Source of the DNA: an uncultured Clostridia bacterium
GTDB lineage: Bacteria > Bacillota > Clostridia > Oscillospirales > Ruminococcaceae
Direction of reading: 5' to 3'
Assembly (NCBI GenBank): GCA_945910815.1
Contig: CAMDZD010000011.1
Span: 1-64,000, forward strand
Length of the DNA: 64,000 bases
A program made the translations under genes and the position numbers. Positions 18,473 through 29,155 of the stretch are shown here, piece after piece. Below the pieces are notes generated by a model. The model was not told the origin of the DNA, did no database searches, and worked only from the letters and a program-made list of their open reading frames with translations. Each line of letters begins with the position of its first letter. Position 1 is the stretch's first letter.

Positions 18473-21400
18473 TTGGAATTTAATACTTTTGAATCTATCA
18501 AAATCGGTCTTGCTTCCCCTGAACAAATCAGAAAATGGTCATACGGTGTTGTTACAAGACCTGAAACTATAAATTACAGAACCCAGAAGCCTGAACGTGA
18601 CGGTCTTTACTGCGAAAGAATTTTCGGCCCTACAAAGGACTGGGAATGTCACTGCGGAAAATTCAAGAAAATAAGCTTTAAAGGCAAGGTCTGCGACAAG
18701 TGCGGTGTTGAAGTAACACGTGCAAAGGTAAGACGTGAGAGAATGGGTTCTATTGAACTTGCAACTCCTGTTTCTCATATATGGTACTTCAAAGGCACTC
18801 CCTCCCGTATAGGTCAGGTGCTTGAAATTTCCCAGAAACGTCTTGAGGAAGTCCTCTATTTCACTAAGTATATCGTAACTGACCCCGGAAATACAAGCGA
18901 GCTTTCCAAAAAACAGATGCTCAGTGAAAAGGAATATCTGACATACCGTGAAAAATATGGAAACGATTTCAAGGCAGGTATGGGTGCAGAGGCTATAAAG
19001 GTTCTTCTTCAGGAATATGACCCCGAAAGATACGATACACATAAAAACAGACTCGTCGAAACGGGAAACCTTTCACTAAACAAGGAACAGCGTGAAACAT
19101 GCCGTAACTGCGACAGGAAATTTGACTGCAAAAACTGTCCTTTCTGTGAAAATGCCGTTGTTTCCGAATGGAAAAACAATATTGAAATCGTTGCTGATGA
19201 CCTCAAGGCTGAACTTGCCGGTCTGCCGTCCGGTCAGAAAAAAATCAAAATTCTGAAAAGACTTCAGATTATTGAGGCTTTCAGACTCTCCGGAAACAAG
19301 CCGGAATGGATGATTCTTGATGTTATACCGGTTATTCCGCCTGATATAAGACCTATGGTTATGCTCGACGGCGGACGCTATGCTACTTCTGACCTCAACG
19401 ACCTTTACAGACGTGTTATCAACAGAAATAACCGTTTGCAGAGAATGCTGGAACTCGATGCTCCTGACATCATCATAAGAAACGAAAAAAGAATGCTTCA
19501 GGAAGCTGTTGACGCTCTCATCGACAACGGCAGACATGGCAGACCTGTTACAGGCCCTAATAACCGCCCGCTTAAATCCCTTTCAGATATGCTTAAAGGT
19601 AAGCAGGGACGTTTCCGTCAGAATCTTCTCGGAAAACGTGTTGACTATTCCGGACGTTCCGTTATTGTTGTAGGCCCTGAACTCAGAATGTATCAGTGCG
19701 GACTTCCTAAGGAAATGGCTCTCGAACTTTTCAAGCCTTTTGTACTCAAGAGACTTGTCGATAAAAAGGATATCCAGAATATAAAGAGTGCCAGAAAAAT
19801 GATTGAAAAGGCTTCTGATAAGGTATGGGACGCTCTCGAAAATGTAATCAAAGACCACCCTGTTATGCTCAACAGAGCTCCTACGCTCCACCGTCTCGGT
19901 ATTCAGGCTTTTGAACCGATTCTCGTTGAAGGCAGAGCTATAAAGCTCCACCCTCTTGTATGTTCAGCATTCAATGCCGACTTTGACGGCGACCAGATGG
20001 CTGTACATCTTCCGCTTTCCGCTGAAGCTCAGGCTGAAGCAAGATTCCTTATGCTTGCTGCAAACAATCTTCTTAAACCCTCTGACGGTAAACCTGTTGC
20101 CGTTCCTTCTCAGGATATGGTGCTTGGTTCATATTACCTTACACTTCAGAAAGAGGGCGAACCCGGTGAGGGAAAAGTGTTCAGAGATGTAAATGAGGCT
20201 CTTATGGCTTACAATGAACATGATGTTTCTCTCCACGCTGCTATAAAAGTCAAAATCACAAAGGATATAGGCGGAAAGAAAGTTTCAAAGATTATCGACT
20301 GTACTGTCGGCAGACTCATTTTCAACGAAAATATCCCGCAGAATCTCGGATACGTTGACAGAACCAATTCCGAAAAACAGTTCGACCTCGAAATATCTTT
20401 CCTTGTCGGAAAAAAACAGCTCTCACAGATTATTGAACGCTGTATCAGAATCCACGGTACTACTGCTACTTCCGAAGTTCTTGACAAAATCAAGGCTCTC
20501 GGCTTTAAATACTCAACACGTGCAGCTCTTACTGTTGCCGTATGCGATGCTATTATTCCTCCGCAGAAAAAGGATATACTTGCTAAGGCTGATGAGGATA
20601 TTGCAGAAATTACAACAGAATACGAATACGGATATATCTCCGCTGCCGAAAAATCTTCAAGAGTTATCGCAATATGGAATAATGCTACTGAAGATGTTAA
20701 GGACGCTCTCAAAAAGAACTTCCAGGAAAATGAAAAGTACAATCCTATCTGGATGATGGCTGACTCCGGTGCGAGAGGTTCTATCTCACAGATTCGTCAG
20801 CTTGCCGGTATGCGTGGACTTATCGCAAATACTTCCGGTACTACCATTGAAATCCCGATTCGTGCGAACTACCGTGAAGGTCTTAACATACTCGAATACT
20901 TCATATCATCAAGAGGTGCGAGAAAAGGTCTTACCGATACAGCTTTACGTACTGCCGACTCCGGTTACCTTACAAGACGTCTGGTTGACGTTTCACAGGA
21001 AGTTATTATCCGTGAGGACGACTGTCACGCTGATGACGGTATTGAAGTTTACGAAATCAAAAACGGTGAAGAAATGATTGAACCGCTTTCAGAACGTCTT
21101 ATAGGCAGATACCTTGTCAATGACCTTAAAAATGATGAGGGCGATTTGATTGTATCCAAAAACAAGATGATGACTGAAGCTGATGCTAAGAAAATTATCG
21201 ATGCCGGAATCGAACGTGTAAAAATCCGTTCTGTTCTTCACTGCAAATCCAAAAACGGCGTATGTGCAAAGTGTTACGGTTCTAACCTTGCAAACGGAAA
21301 TATTGTTTCTGTCGGCGAAGCTGTCGGTGTCATTGCTGCACAGTCAATCGGTGAACCGGGTACACAGCTTACCATGAGAACATTCCACACCGGCGGTGTT

Positions 21401-22195
21401 GCGTCAGCCGATGCCGAAGATATTACACAGGGTCTCCCACGTGTCGAGGAACTCTTTGAGGGCAGACGTCCTAAAAATGCTGCTATTATTGCTAAGCATG
21501 GCGGTACTGTTCATATCGAAGAAGTCAAGGCTACACGTAATATTATAATTACTGACCCCGAAACAGGCGATTCAGAATCATATATGATTCCTTATAACTT
21601 CAAAATCAGATTAAACGAAGTCAAAGAGGGTGCTTTCATTCCAAAGGGAACTCATCTCACAGAGGGAAATGCTTATCCTACTGATATTCTTAATATACTC
21701 GGTGTTCAGGCTGTTCAGGACTACATTATTCATGAAGTTCAGAAAGTTTACAGATTACAGGGTGTTGACATCAACGACAAGCACATCGAAGTTATCGTAC
21801 GTCAGATGCTTAACAAGATGAAAGTTACTCAGACAGGAAGCAGTTATCTCCTCCCCGGTACTCTCGTTGAGAAAAAGGAAATCGAAGAAATCAACGCAGG
21901 TATTCAGGCAAGAATGGACAGCGGAGAATATGACCTCTCATTTGTTGAGGCTGAACCGGTACTTCAGGGTATTACAAAGGCAGCTTCAAATTCCGACAGT
22001 TTCCTTTCTGCTGCATCATTCCAGGAAACTACAAAGGCTCTCACTGATGCCGCTATCAAAGGAAAAAGCGACAAGCTTATCGGTCTTAAGGAAAATGTTA
22101 TTATCGGTAACCTTATTCCTGCCGGAACAGGTATGGACTGTTATAATAATATCAAAATTCAGCGTACCGATTTACATTCCCCCTCATCTCTCTGA
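18473..22195 (+). CDS. rpoC: DNA-directed RNA polymerase beta' subunit (TTG start)
   Basis: 1240 residues starting at TTG 18473, with GGAGGAAAA directly upstream; no in-frame ATG lies nearer the ribosome site. The N-terminal zinc ribbon has cysteines from C59 (CHCGKF and CDKCG). The Mg-binding active site is D503, D505 and D507 in NADFDGDQM. The second zinc site and trigger-loop segments ([20 protein letters not shown]) are present. Length and motif order are normal. It forms the catalytic core with RpoB. Confidence 0.97.
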   Translation: MEFNTFESIKIGLASPEQIRKWSYGVVTRPETINYRTQKPERDGLYCERIFGPTKDWECHCGKFKKISFKGKVCDKCGVEVTRAKVRRERMGSIELATPVSHIWYFKGTPSRIGQVLEISQKRLEEVLYFTKYIVTDPGNTSELSKKQMLSEKEYLTYREKYGNDFKAGMGAEAIKVLLQEYDPERYDTHKNRLVETGNLSLNKEQRETCRNCDRKFDCKNCPFCENAVVSEWKNNIEIVADDLKAELAGLPSGQKKIKILKRLQIIEAFRLSGNKPEWMILDVIPVIPPDIRPMVMLDGGRYATSDLNDLYRRVINRNNRLQRMLELDAPDIIIRNEKRMLQEAVDALIDNGRHGRPVTGPNNRPLKSLSDMLKGKQGRFRQNLLGKRVDYSGRSVIVVGPELRMYQCGLPKEMALELFKPFVLKRLVDKKDIQNIKSARKMIEKASDKVWDALENVIKDHPVMLNRAPTLHRLGIQAFEPILVEGRAIKLHPLVCSAFNADFDGDQMAVHLPLSAEAQAEARFLMLAANNLLKPSDGKPVAVPSQDMVLGSYYLTLQKEGEPGEGKVFRDVNEALMAYNEHDVSLHAAIKVKITKDIGGKKVSKIIDCTVGRLIFNENIPQNLGYVDRTNSEKQFDLEISFLVGKKQLSQIIERCIRIHGTTATSEVLDKIKALGFKYSTRAALTVAVCDAIIPPQKKDILAKADEDIAEITTEYEYGYISAAEKSSRVIAIWNNATEDVKDALKKNFQENEKYNPIWMMADSGARGSISQIRQLAGMRGLIANTSGTTIEIPIRANYREGLNILEYFISSRGARKGLTDTALRTADSGYLTRRLVDVSQEVIIREDDCHADDGIEVYEIKNGEEMIEPLSERLIGRYLVNDLKNDEGDLIVSKNKMMTEADAKKIIDAGIERVKIRSVLHCKSKNGVCAKCYGSNLANGNIVSVGEAVGVIAAQSIGEPGTQLTMRTFHTGGVASADAEDITQGLPRVEELFEGRRPKNAAIIAKHGGTVHIEEVKATRNIIITDPETGDSESYMIPYNFKIRLNEVKEGAFIPKGTHLTEGNAYPTDILNILGVQAVQDYIIHEVQKVYRLQGVDINDKHIEVIVRQMLNKMKVTQTGSSYLLPGTLVEKKEIEEINAGIQARMDSGEYDLSFVEAEPVLQGITKAASNSDSFLSAASFQETTKALTDAAIKGKSDKLIGLKENVIIGNLIPAGTGMDCYNNIKIQRTDLHSPSSL

Positions 22196-22206
22196 TAAAA
22201 TTTTTC

Positions 22207-22234
22207 GGGCAGTCTTAACCGACTGCCCTTTTTT
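22207..22234 (+). terminator. Rho-independent terminator of rpoBC
   Basis: GGGCAGTC (22207-22214) with GACTGCCC (22221-22228), then six T. Confidence 0.92.
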
Positions 22235-22270
22235 ATGCAAAAATTTATCCGGAATTTTTTCGCAAAACAC

Positions 22271-22299
22271 TTGAATTTATTGGTTTTTTCTGATATAAT
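22271..22299 (+). promoter_or_regulatory. Promoter of purA
   Basis: TTGAAT (22271-22276), 17 bp, TATAAT (22294-22299); AGAGGAA precedes the ATG at 22363. Confidence 0.82.
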
Positions 22300-22362
22300 A
22301 TCTAATTGTGATGTATTGTTTATTCACGCACGATTAAATTTTTTACGAAAAGAGGAATTGCA

Positions 22363-23637
22363 ATGCCTGCTAATATTGTTGTAGGAAGTCAATGGGGCGA
22401 TGAGGGTAAGGGTAAAATCATCGATATTCTCGCCTCAAGAGCCGAAGTTGTTGTACGTTCACAGGGCGGTAACAATGCCGGTCATACTGTTGTAAATAAT
22501 GGTGAAGTATACAAACTTCATCTCATTCCCTCCGGAATACTCTATCCGGATACGCTTTGCCTTATCGGTGCGGGAGTAGTTCTTGACCCCAAGGATTTTA
22601 TTTCTGAACTGGATTCACTCGAATCAAGAGGAATTTCAACAAAGAATCTCAAAATCGACCCCAGAGCCCAGATTGTTATGCCGTGGCATATTCAGCTTGA
22701 CGGACTTTCCGAAAAATTCAGAGGAAATTCCGATATAGGCACCACAAAAAGAGGAATAGGTCCTGCTTATATGGATAAATATGAGAGATGCGGTATCAGA
22801 ATGTATGACCTCTGTCACCCCGAAGTCCTTGCTGAAAAAATCAAGTCAACAGGTACTCTTAAAAATAAAATCATTACTGCTGTATATAACGGCGATGCCT
22901 ATGACCTCGATGCAGTTACTGCCGAATATGCAGAATACGGAAAGAGACTTGCTCCTTATATGGACGATGTTTCCGTTCTTACATATGAGGCTGATAAAGC
23001 GGGAAAAACTATTATGTTTGAGGGAGCTCAGGCTACTCTGCTTGATATTGATTTCGGTACATATCCTTATGTTACTTCCTCTCACCCTCTTTCAGCAGGT
23101 GTATGTGTCGGAACAGGTGTAGGCCCTAAAACTATTACAAATGTTATCGGCGTTGCAAAGGCTTATACTACACGTGTGGGAAAAGGACCTTTCCCGACTG
23201 AACTCAATGACGAAATCGGTGATAAAATCAGAAACGTCGGCGGTGAATTTGGTACTACTACCGGCAGACCGAGAAGAACTGGCTGGTTTGATGCTGTTAT
23301 AGTACGCCATTCCGTAAGAGTAAACGGCCTTGATTCACTTGCTATAAACAAGCTTGATACACTCAGCGGTCTTGAAAAGCTTAAAGTATGCGTTGCATAT
23401 AAACTTCCGGACGGCTCTGTTATTGAAAATTTCCCGCCTACTCTCGAAGGACTTGCAGGCTGTGAACCGGTATATGAGGAATTTGAAGGATTCAATGAAG
23501 ATATTTCAAATGCAAAGTCATTCGATGAACTTCCGCAGAACTGCAAGACGTACATCGAAAAACTTGAAAAGCTCTGTGGCTGTCATATATCTATGGTAGG
23601 CATAGGTCCTGACAGAAGTCAGATTCTTGAAAGATAA
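22363..23637 (+). CDS. purA: Adenylosuccinate synthetase
   Basis: 424 residues of standard length. The GTP-binding/catalytic loop GSQWGDEGKGK lies at residues 8-18 and GGNNAGHT follows. IGTTKRGIGPAYMDK and TTGRPRRTGWFD are further signatures. It joins IMP and aspartate with GTP to make adenylosuccinate, the first committed step to AMP. It has its own promoter and is followed three bases later by an unknown membrane-protein gene, probably in the same transcript. With guaA in the same window, both branches from IMP are represented. Confidence 0.97.
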   Translation: MPANIVVGSQWGDEGKGKIIDILASRAEVVVRSQGGNNAGHTVVNNGEVYKLHLIPSGILYPDTLCLIGAGVVLDPKDFISELDSLESRGISTKNLKIDPRAQIVMPWHIQLDGLSEKFRGNSDIGTTKRGIGPAYMDKYERCGIRMYDLCHPEVLAEKIKSTGTLKNKIITAVYNGDAYDLDAVTAEYAEYGKRLAPYMDDVSVLTYEADKAGKTIMFEGAQATLLDIDFGTYPYVTSSHPLSAGVCVGTGVGPKTITNVIGVAKAYTTRVGKGPFPTELNDEIGDKIRNVGGEFGTTTGRPRRTGWFDAVIVRHSVRVNGLDSLAINKLDTLSGLEKLKVCVAYKLPDGSVIENFPPTLEGLAGCEPVYEEFEGFNEDISNAKSFDELPQNCKTYIEKLEKLCGCHISMVGIGPDRSQILER

Positions 23638-23639
23638 TT

Positions 23640-24689
23640 ATGGCTATGGACGAAAATATAAAAGCTCCTGTCCTCGATGACATAGACTATTCAGCATCAG
23701 CTAAAAAAGGAGCTCCGAAAGGCGTTTCTGCTCCTGTACTCGATGATATGAGCAATGATTATATCAAAAATAACAGAAAGGGGGCTCCTACGGGAGTTTC
23801 CGCACCTGTTCTTGATGATATGCCATCATCATATACGCCTAAAGAAAAAAAATCTGCTCCTAAATATCTCAGCGATGATGAAGTTATTGCTAAGTTTTCC
23901 CCCGAACAGAAACAGCAGTTTTATATTCTTCCGGACGACAAGAAAAAAATGGTTCTCGATTATACAAGAAAACAGCTCGGACTTCCTCTTGAACCCGAAC
24001 CGGAACTTAAAGCTCCCGTGCTTGACGAACCCGATGAAATTCAGACTTTTGAAAAGCCTGTGCATAATCTTGATTATGATGAACCTCTTACAGCTCCGGT
24101 ACTCGATGAAGCTCCCGAAACTCCCGAATATGTTCCTAAATTCGGCGGTGAAGATGTGGAAAAAATAAAACAGGAGGCTAAAAAGCAAGCTGTAAATGCA
24201 CTTGAACCAAATCAGAAAGACCAGCAGGAAAGCCTCCGCATGATGAAGGAACTCCGTGAACAGCGTGAACGTGCGGACGCAAAAACAGGTTTTAAGCTCA
24301 CTATAATTATAGCAGTTGTAGGCTGTCTTTCGGCTGTGCTTTTCTCACTTTTTGCGGGCGGAAAATTTATGAATCTTGCATACAAGCCCGAAACCGGAAA
24401 GCTTACTGATATTGTGGCACAGTATTCTCTTTATATAAGCATTGCTGTAGGAATATGTTCTTTCCTGCTTATAACAGGAGTAAAGGCATTAAAAAGCCTT
24501 GCAACTACGGTTTTTCTGCTTTTTACTATTATACTTATTTTTCCCGGAATAATTATGCTTACCCAGAAAAACGGAAATATGGGCATTAATGCAGTTCTTT
24601 ACGGATTATCCGTCATAGGTTCGGGATATACTTTCTTTTCCCTGACAAGCAACAATAAAATAAATCTTTTTTTCAGCAAAAAATATTAA
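23640..24689 (+). CDS. Unknown membrane protein with five APVLD(D/E) motifs
   Basis: 349 residues, family not recognised. The N-terminal 210 residues are hydrophilic and carry APVLDD three times and APVLDE twice, separated by spacers of 15-65 residues, two of which share GAP.GVS. An alpha-helical charged stretch (about 165-215) precedes four hydrophobic segments (about 218-340). It starts two bases after the purA stop (an alternative in-frame ATG lies six bases further on) without a strong ribosome site, so translation may be coupled to purA. The repeated short motif looks like a multivalent docking site for a partner protein; that is inference. Confidence 0.75.
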   Translation: MAMDENIKAPVLDDIDYSASAKKGAPKGVSAPVLDDMSNDYIKNNRKGAPTGVSAPVLDDMPSSYTPKEKKSAPKYLSDDEVIAKFSPEQKQQFYILPDDKKKMVLDYTRKQLGLPLEPEPELKAPVLDEPDEIQTFEKPVHNLDYDEPLTAPVLDEAPETPEYVPKFGGEDVEKIKQEAKKQAVNALEPNQKDQQESLRMMKELREQRERADAKTGFKLTIIIAVVGCLSAVLFSLFAGGKFMNLAYKPETGKLTDIVAQYSLYISIAVGICSFLLITGVKALKSLATTVFLLFTIILIFPGIIMLTQKNGNMGINAVLYGLSVIGSGYTFFSLTSNNKINLFFSKKY

Positions 24690-24697
24690 TAATATAA

Positions 24698-24727
24698 GGG
24701 CAGAAAAATTATCTGCCCGATTTTTTT
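24698..24727 (+). terminator. Terminator of the purA operon
   Basis: GGGCAGA (24698-24704) pairs with TCTGCCC (24712-24718), followed by GA and seven T. Confidence 0.88.
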
Positions 24728-24743
24728 AAGGAGAAATTATTTT

Positions 24744-25469
24744 ATGAAATCAGGAAAATTTTTATCTGCATTTTTTTCTTCAGCAGTAATTCTAATGTCA
24801 CTTAATCCCCTTATTACTGCAAGGGCTGATATGTCATATTCGGATTTTGCAGAACAGGTTGCATTTCTTGTAAACGAAGAACGTGAAAATCAAGGACTTG
24901 CTCCGCTTGAAATGTCATCTGTTATGAATGAATCCGCCTCTGTAAGAGCTGATGAACTGACTGAATTATTTTCGCATACAAGACCTGACGGAACAGATTG
25001 CTTTACTGTATTTGATGAGTACAATATTTCATATATGGATTTTGCCGGTGAAAATATTCATGAAGGTTCATCAACTCCCGAAGATACTATGCAATCATGG
25101 CTTAATTCAAGCGGTCACCGTACAAATATACTTGATGAAAATGCAAGATATATTGGAGTAGGCGTTGCATATTCAGGAGGTACATATTATTGGGTTCAGC
25201 TTTTTTCCGACCTCGGAGCGTACGGAGGAACTAATTATATGCCTACACAAACAAATCCGGGCATACTTAAAGGCGATGCAAATCTTGACGGCAATATCGA
25301 TATTGCCGATGTCGTCGCAATTGCCGGATATGTCGGGGATTCTTCAAAGAATAAACTTGAACCGCAGGGAATTTTAAACGGCGACGTCCACAATTCCGGA
25401 AACGGTTTAAATGCAAATGATTCACTTATGATACAGCAGTATCTCGCAAATATAATTACAGAGCTTTAA
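24744..25469 (+). CDS. Secreted CAP/SCP-domain protein with C-terminal dockerin
   Basis: 241 residues. A signal peptide covers about 1-28 (ending near ARA). A CAP domain spans about 33-165 with SHTRPDG, FAGENI, SWLNSSGHRTNIL and YIGVGVAYS. A type I-like dockerin fills about 175-241, with calcium loops starting DANLDGNIDIAD and GDVHNSGNGLNAND. CAP proteins (YkwD family) are extracellular with poorly known activity. The dockerin means it should plug into a cohesin on a scaffoldin, i.e. be part of a cellulosome or a cell-surface complex. GAGAAATT precedes the ATG. Confidence 0.92.
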   Translation: MKSGKFLSAFFSSAVILMSLNPLITARADMSYSDFAEQVAFLVNEERENQGLAPLEMSSVMNESASVRADELTELFSHTRPDGTDCFTVFDEYNISYMDFAGENIHEGSSTPEDTMQSWLNSSGHRTNILDENARYIGVGVAYSGGTYYWVQLFSDLGAYGGTNYMPTQTNPGILKGDANLDGNIDIADVVAIAGYVGDSSKNKLEPQGILNGDVHNSGNGLNANDSLMIQQYLANIITEL

Positions 25470-25476
25470 ATAATAT

Positions 25477-25507
25477 GGGCGGTCATTGATTTGACCACCC
25501 GTTTTTT
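25477..25507 (+). terminator. Terminator between converging dockerin-CAP and ABC genes
   Basis: GGGCGGTCA (25477-25485) with TGACCACCC (25492-25500), then GTTTTTT; one mismatch in the stem. It may act in both directions. Confidence 0.82.
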
Positions 25508-25514
25508 CTATATA

Positions 25515-27407
25515 TCAGGAAAGTTCAAACATTCCTGTATAAAGCTGGTAATATTTGCCTTTCTGTGCTATAAGTGTATCGTGATTTCCACGTTCGATAA
25601 TTCTTCCGTTTTCAAGAACCATTATTGCATCGGAATTTCTGACAGTTGAGAGTCTGTGTGCGATTACGAAAACAGTTCTTCCCTCCATAAGTCTGTCCAT
25701 ACCCTTTTCTATTAATGCCTCTGTTCGTGTATCTATTGAACTTGTAGCCTCATCAAGTATAAGAACAGGAGGGTCAGCAATGGACGCTCTTGCTATTGCA
25801 AGGAGCTGTCTCTGTCCCTGACTTAAATTTGAACCGTCTGCCGTAAGCATTGTATTGTAACCGTCCGGAAGATGTTTTATAAATGTATCAGCATTTGCAA
25901 GCTTTGAAGCATTATATACTTCCTCATCGGTTGCATCAAGTTTTCCGTAACGGATATTATCCATAACTGTTCCGGTGAAAAGGTGCGTGTCCTGAAGAAC
26001 CATTGACAGCGAACGCCTTAAATCATCTTTTTTGATTTTGTTTATATTGATTCCGTCATATCGGATTTTTCCGTCAGGAACATCATAAAATCTGTTTATA
26101 AGATTTGTGATTGTAGTCTTTCCTGCACCTGTTGAACCTACAAAAGCAATTTTCTGACCTGCTTTTGCATAGAGACTGATTCCGTTAAGTACGGTTTTAT
26201 TGGGTTCATAGCCGAATACTACATCATCAAATTCAACTTTGCCTTCGACTTTGGTATATGTAACAGTTCCGTCAGCCTGATGAGGGTGCTTCCAAGCCCA
26301 CAAGCCGGTACGTTTATCGGTTTCTGTAATAGTTCCGTCAGGGGATATTTCAGCATTGACAAGTGTTACATATCCGTTATCTTCCTCGGGAGTTTCATCT
26401 ATTACCTTGAATATACGTTCCGCACCTGCAAGCGCCGTTAAAACTGAATTTAACTGCTGTGAAAGCTGTGTTATAGGCTGTGAGAATGAACGTGTAAACT
26501 GAAGATATGAAACTACTGTTCCGACAGTCATACCGCCTATGCCCTTTACAGCCATAATTCCGCCTGCAATAGCAGTTCCGGCATAATGGAAATACGAAAG
26601 ATTATTCATAATCGGCATAAGAATATTTGCATATGTATTAGCTCTTGTTGATGCCTGACAGAGATTTTCATTAAGCTTTTGAAATTCCTCATTCGCCTTG
26701 TCTTCGTGACAGAATACTTTTACAACTTTCTGACCTTCAATAAGTTCCTCAATATAGCCGTTTACTTTTCCGAGAGATTCCTGCTGTGCCTTGAATCCCT
26801 TACCGCTGTTTTTTCCGATTACGCCTATAACCTGTATCATTATAAAAAGCATTACTATTACAAGAATAGTCAACTGCCAGCTGTATGCAACCATAATTGC
26901 AAATACAGATAAAACAGTAATTGCCGATGATATAAACTGTGCAACGCTGTTGCTGAGCATTTCACGGACAGCATCAGCATCATTTGTGTAAAGGCTCATC
27001 AGTTCGCCATGGGTGTGCTTGTCGAAATATCTTATAGGAAGGCTTTCCATTTTGTTGAATAAATCTGTTCTGATTCTGAAAAGCGTTGTCGTTGATATGT
27101 TTACCATTATACGCTGATATATATACGTTGACAAAGCACCGCAGAGATATATCACCGACATCATTATTATAGTTGAAACAAATCCCGACAAATCCGGATT
27201 TTCCTGACCTATAAAAGGTTCGATATATTTATCGATAAGCGGACGGAGCATATAGTTTCCGGCTACATTTGCGGATACGCTTATTATTATACAGAATACT
27301 ATTAATATAAGCTGTGGCTTGAATCCGTACATATAGCTGAATATTCTTTTAAGAGTTCCGCCTGCATTCTGTGGCTTTGCAAAGCCCATATTCTTTTTCG
27401 GAGGCAT
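25515..27407 (-). CDS. ABC exporter half-transporter, canonical ATPase site (heterodimer partner)
   Basis: 630 residues: six-helix transmembrane domain (about 25-325) and nucleotide-binding domain (about 390-625). Walker A is GSTGAGKTT, the signature is LSQGQRQ, Walker B is LILDEATSS with the catalytic Glu, and the H-loop is IAHRLST, all canonical. A linker of about 60 residues with a Trp-rich segment precedes the NBD. Its ATG directly follows the TAA of the upstream ABC gene, so the two form a heterodimeric multidrug/lipid-type exporter under the MarR regulator upstream. The substrate cannot be told. Confidence 0.92.
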   Translation of the reverse strand: MPPKKNMGFAKPQNAGGTLKRIFSYMYGFKPQLILIVFCIIISVSANVAGNYMLRPLIDKYIEPFIGQENPDLSGFVSTIIMMSVIYLCGALSTYIYQRIMVNISTTTLFRIRTDLFNKMESLPIRYFDKHTHGELMSLYTNDADAVREMLSNSVAQFISSAITVLSVFAIMVAYSWQLTILVIVMLFIMIQVIGVIGKNSGKGFKAQQESLGKVNGYIEELIEGQKVVKVFCHEDKANEEFQKLNENLCQASTRANTYANILMPIMNNLSYFHYAGTAIAGGIMAVKGIGGMTVGTVVSYLQFTRSFSQPITQLSQQLNSVLTALAGAERIFKVIDETPEEDNGYVTLVNAEISPDGTITETDKRTGLWAWKHPHQADGTVTYTKVEGKVEFDDVVFGYEPNKTVLNGISLYAKAGQKIAFVGSTGAGKTTITNLINRFYDVPDGKIRYDGININKIKKDDLRRSLSMVLQDTHLFTGTVMDNIRYGKLDATDEEVYNASKLANADTFIKHLPDGYNTMLTADGSNLSQGQRQLLAIARASIADPPVLILDEATSSIDTRTEALIEKGMDRLMEGRTVFVIAHRLSTVRNSDAIMVLENGRIIERGNHDTLIAQKGKYYQLYTGMFELS

Positions 27408-29135
27408 TTATTCTTCAGCTCCTTTCTGCTGGGATTCATATACTTCACGATATATTGAATTGTTTTTAAGCAATTCATCATGAGTTCCTATGCCATTGAT
27501 TTTTCCGTTGTCCATAACGATAATTCTGTCAGCGTCCTTTACTGATGAAATACGCTGTGCTATGATGAATGTCGTTGTATCTGAAAGCTTTTCACGGAAT
27601 GCTTTTCTGATATTGCTGTCTGTTGCAGTATCAACGGCACTTGTGGAATCATCAAGAATTATTATTTTCGGTTTTTTAAGTAATGCTCTTGCTATACAGA
27701 GACGCTGTTTCTGACCTCCCGAAACATTAACGCCACCCTGACCCATATCGGTATTGTATCCGTCCGGAAAGCTCTTTATAAAATCATCGGCACATGCAGA
27801 CTTGCATGCTTCAATTATTTCCTCATCAGAGGCATTTTCATCGCCCCATCTGAGATTATCCCTGATTGTACCCGAAAACAGTACATTTTTCTGAAGAACC
27901 ATTGCAACATTATTGCGGAGTTCATCAAGAGAATAGCTTTTGACATCTTTTCCGCCTACATATACCGTTCCGGCTGTTGTATCGTAAAGTCTTGGAATAA
28001 GCTGTACAAGCGTTGTTTTTGATGAACCTGTACCACCTATAATGCCTATTGTTTCGCCTGATTTTATATCAATGTTTATATTTTCAAGTGCAAGATTATT
28101 CATATCATCAAAATAGCTGAATGATACATTTTCAAATCTGACAGAACCGTCAGAAACTTTTTCGGTACTGTTTTCACAGTCTTTAACAGTAGGTTCTTCG
28201 GAAAGAACTTCTGAAATTCTTTGTATTGATGCTTTTGAAATTACAAGCATTATAAATATCATTGAAAGCATCATAAGGGACATGAGAATCTGTGTTATAT
28301 ATGTAATAAAGCTTGCAAGCTCACCCGTTCCCATACTTCCGGATACTGCCATATTTCCTCCGAACCAAAGAACAGCAACTATACTTGTATACATTGCAAT
28401 CTGCATTACAGGCATATTCATAATTATAAGCTTTTCAGCTGATACCTGTGCTTTTCTTACAATATCAGCAGTATTTTTAAAATTATCCTTTTCATACTTT
28501 TCACGTACAAAAGCCTTTACTACTCTTATACCTATAAGGTTTTCCTGTACTCTGGAGTTCATACTGTCATACTTTTCAAGCATTGCAAGAAATCTCGGAA
28601 ATGCTTTTGATATTATAAGTGCAAGTGCAATTATAAGCAGAGGAAGCACAATAAGGAGTACAAGTGAAAGCTTAGGATTAAGTCTGACAGCCATTATAAT
28701 CGCACCTATAAACATTATAGGAGAACGTATTGCCATTCTTATAACCATCATAAAGGCATTCTGTGTATTTGTTACGTCTGTGGTAAGCCTTGTTATAAGC
28801 GATGAGGAGGAAAATTTATCTACATTTGCAAATGAAAATGACTGTACCTTTTCAAAGAGCTTTGCCCTTAAATTCTTTGAAAAGCCCATTCCGGCTACTG
28901 CTGCAAATCTTCCTGCCAAAGCTCCGAATGCAAGCGAAAAAAGTGACATCACTACCATTATTCCGCCCATTTTCACAACATAGCCTATATCACCCTGTTT
29001 TATGCCGTTATCAATAATCATTGCCATAATTGTAGGAATCAGAAGTTCCATAAGTACTTCCCCGATTATTGTAACGGGAGTAAGAATGGCATATTTTTTG
29101 TATTCCCCCACACACGAGAGAATTTTTTTGTACAT
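27408..29135 (-). CDS. ABC exporter half-transporter with degenerate ATPase site
   Basis: 575 residues, transmembrane domain followed by NBD. Walker A is GGTGSSKTT and the signature VSGGQKQR. Walker B reads ILDDSTSA, with Asp in place of the catalytic Glu, and the H-loop reads IIAQRIS, with Gln replacing His. These two changes are typical of the non-catalytic half of heterodimeric exporters such as TmrAB or BmrCD; the partner at 25515-27407 is canonical. AAGGAGCTGA precedes ATG 29135. It lies 20 bp after the MarR gene, in the same operon. Confidence 0.92.
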   Translation of the reverse strand: MYKKILSCVGEYKKYAILTPVTIIGEVLMELLIPTIMAMIIDNGIKQGDIGYVVKMGGIMVVMSLFSLAFGALAGRFAAVAGMGFSKNLRAKLFEKVQSFSFANVDKFSSSSLITRLTTDVTNTQNAFMMVIRMAIRSPIMFIGAIIMAVRLNPKLSLVLLIVLPLLIIALALIISKAFPRFLAMLEKYDSMNSRVQENLIGIRVVKAFVREKYEKDNFKNTADIVRKAQVSAEKLIIMNMPVMQIAMYTSIVAVLWFGGNMAVSGSMGTGELASFITYITQILMSLMMLSMIFIMLVISKASIQRISEVLSEEPTVKDCENSTEKVSDGSVRFENVSFSYFDDMNNLALENINIDIKSGETIGIIGGTGSSKTTLVQLIPRLYDTTAGTVYVGGKDVKSYSLDELRNNVAMVLQKNVLFSGTIRDNLRWGDENASDEEIIEACKSACADDFIKSFPDGYNTDMGQGGVNVSGGQKQRLCIARALLKKPKIIILDDSTSAVDTATDSNIRKAFREKLSDTTTFIIAQRISSVKDADRIIVMDNGKINGIGTHDELLKNNSIYREVYESQQKGAEE

Positions 29136-29155
29136 TAAAATCAGCTCCTTTTTGT

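Noticed and set aside
28282..28983. Long plus-strand open frame of 233 codons opposite the ABC gene
   Set aside because: It is the antisense of transmembrane coding sequence with no promoter or ribosome site; the minus-strand protein has clear ABC motifs.
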